Source: Dasypus novemcinctus
Lineage: Eukaryota; Chordata; Mammalia; Cingulata; Dasypodidae
Reading direction: 5' to 3'
Length of the DNA: 64,000 nt
NCBI RefSeq assembly: GCF_030445035.2
Contig: NC_080704.1
Coordinates: 22,610,499 to 22,674,498, forward strand
Translations under genes and position numbers: made by a program
In this document: in pieces, positions 63,315 to 64,000 of the stretch
Numbering within the stretch: position 1 is the first letter of the stretch
Layout: every line of letters starts with the position of its first letter
Notes under the pieces: generated by a model
Databases searched by the model: none
What the model saw: only the letters and a program-made list of their open reading frames with translations
What the model was told of the DNA's origin: nothing

Positions 63315-64000
63315 TCACCCATACACCGCTTCCAACATCCTGATAGAGAAAGAGCCTAATTTGGAAATGCTCAGCCTACAGCAGCCACGGGTCTGCAGCA
63401 AGAGTGGGTCTCTTCAATTTCGATGAAAGCCAAGCTAATCCTGCAGCAAAGCATTTCCTTATGTCCAGGGATTTTAAGTATATTCAGAGCACATGGAAAA
63501 AAGACCAACCTGGACCCAAAGATAAATCACCACTGGAAAACGTCCTAGGGTTTGATTGAGATTGAGTACTCTGGAACTGGACTTTCTCTGAAGGTTATTT
63601 GCAGCTCAGATTCGAGAGGGATGTAATTTGTATGGAAGGAACTGTACTTGAAGAGGAATAACTTTGGTCTCTTCCTCTTATCAAGTGACGGGGTCAAAAT
63701 GGTTCTTTCTCAAATGCTTTGACTATTGGTCAGGATTGTAAAACATGGCCCTGGGTTTTTGTGTTCTCATTTTCCAGCCATTATCTCCTATTGGTTTCTG
63801 AATTGAACCATTACAACAAACCAAGAGGTTGCTGCCTGAGCCCACCTTGGCACCTGAGGCCAAAGGAAAACCGTGTGCCCTTGGCTTGAATGGAAGCAAG
63901 TGATAACAGTTCCAAAATCTACTTCTTTGCTCATCTCATTTTCAGTGGAGAGGAATGCCACGTTTGACAATTTCTCTTGCCCAAGTGACAATCTTAAATA

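Overview
This is mammalian nuclear DNA, and almost certainly from a xenarthran, most likely an armadillo. The window is full of tRNA-Ala-like SINEs with the head, body and AATAAA/TCTTT tail typical of the armadillo (DAS) SINEs. It also carries old eutherian repeats (MIR, L2, MER5, MER20, MaLR-type LTRs, L1M).

The only protein-coding gene I can support is on the minus strand. Twelve exons between 63238 and 24350 join in frame, with matching phases at all eleven junctions, and encode the last 601 codons of a MAP7-family microtubule/kinesin-1 adaptor. The C-terminus ([16 protein letters not shown] ... LNTFC) and the MEINGLNTC-like block identify it as MAP7D2, which is X-linked in human. The 5' exons, which encode the N-terminal microtubule-binding coiled coil, lie beyond 64000. 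Everything from about 24.3 to 64 kb is therefore MAP7D2 exon or intron. The stretch from about 21 to 24.35 kb is its likely 3' UTR, and 1 to about 21 kb is the intergenic region downstream of the gene.

The downstream region holds a decayed processed pseudogene of an SLC6 GABA/betaine-type transporter (about 3.9-4.45 kb). It also holds a 9-kb L1 (about 4.56-13.82 kb) that later received SINEs and a 1.3-kb poly(A) retroposon. The introns carry six SINEs, all antisense to the gene, and a second L1 (47981-53032) with a monomer-like 5' UTR, an ORF2 deletion and a tandemly repeated 3' UTR. They also carry two solo LTRs with readable target-site duplications and two more copies of the 1.3-kb retroposon.

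The best leads are the apparently non-coding poly(A) retroposon family with three local copies, the SINE with an internal minisatellite, the repeated 5' UTR of the second L1, a GC-AG intron in MAP7D2, and two SINEs inserted one after another beside a MAP7D2 splice donor. Repeat-family names come from sequence recognition only; no database was searched.
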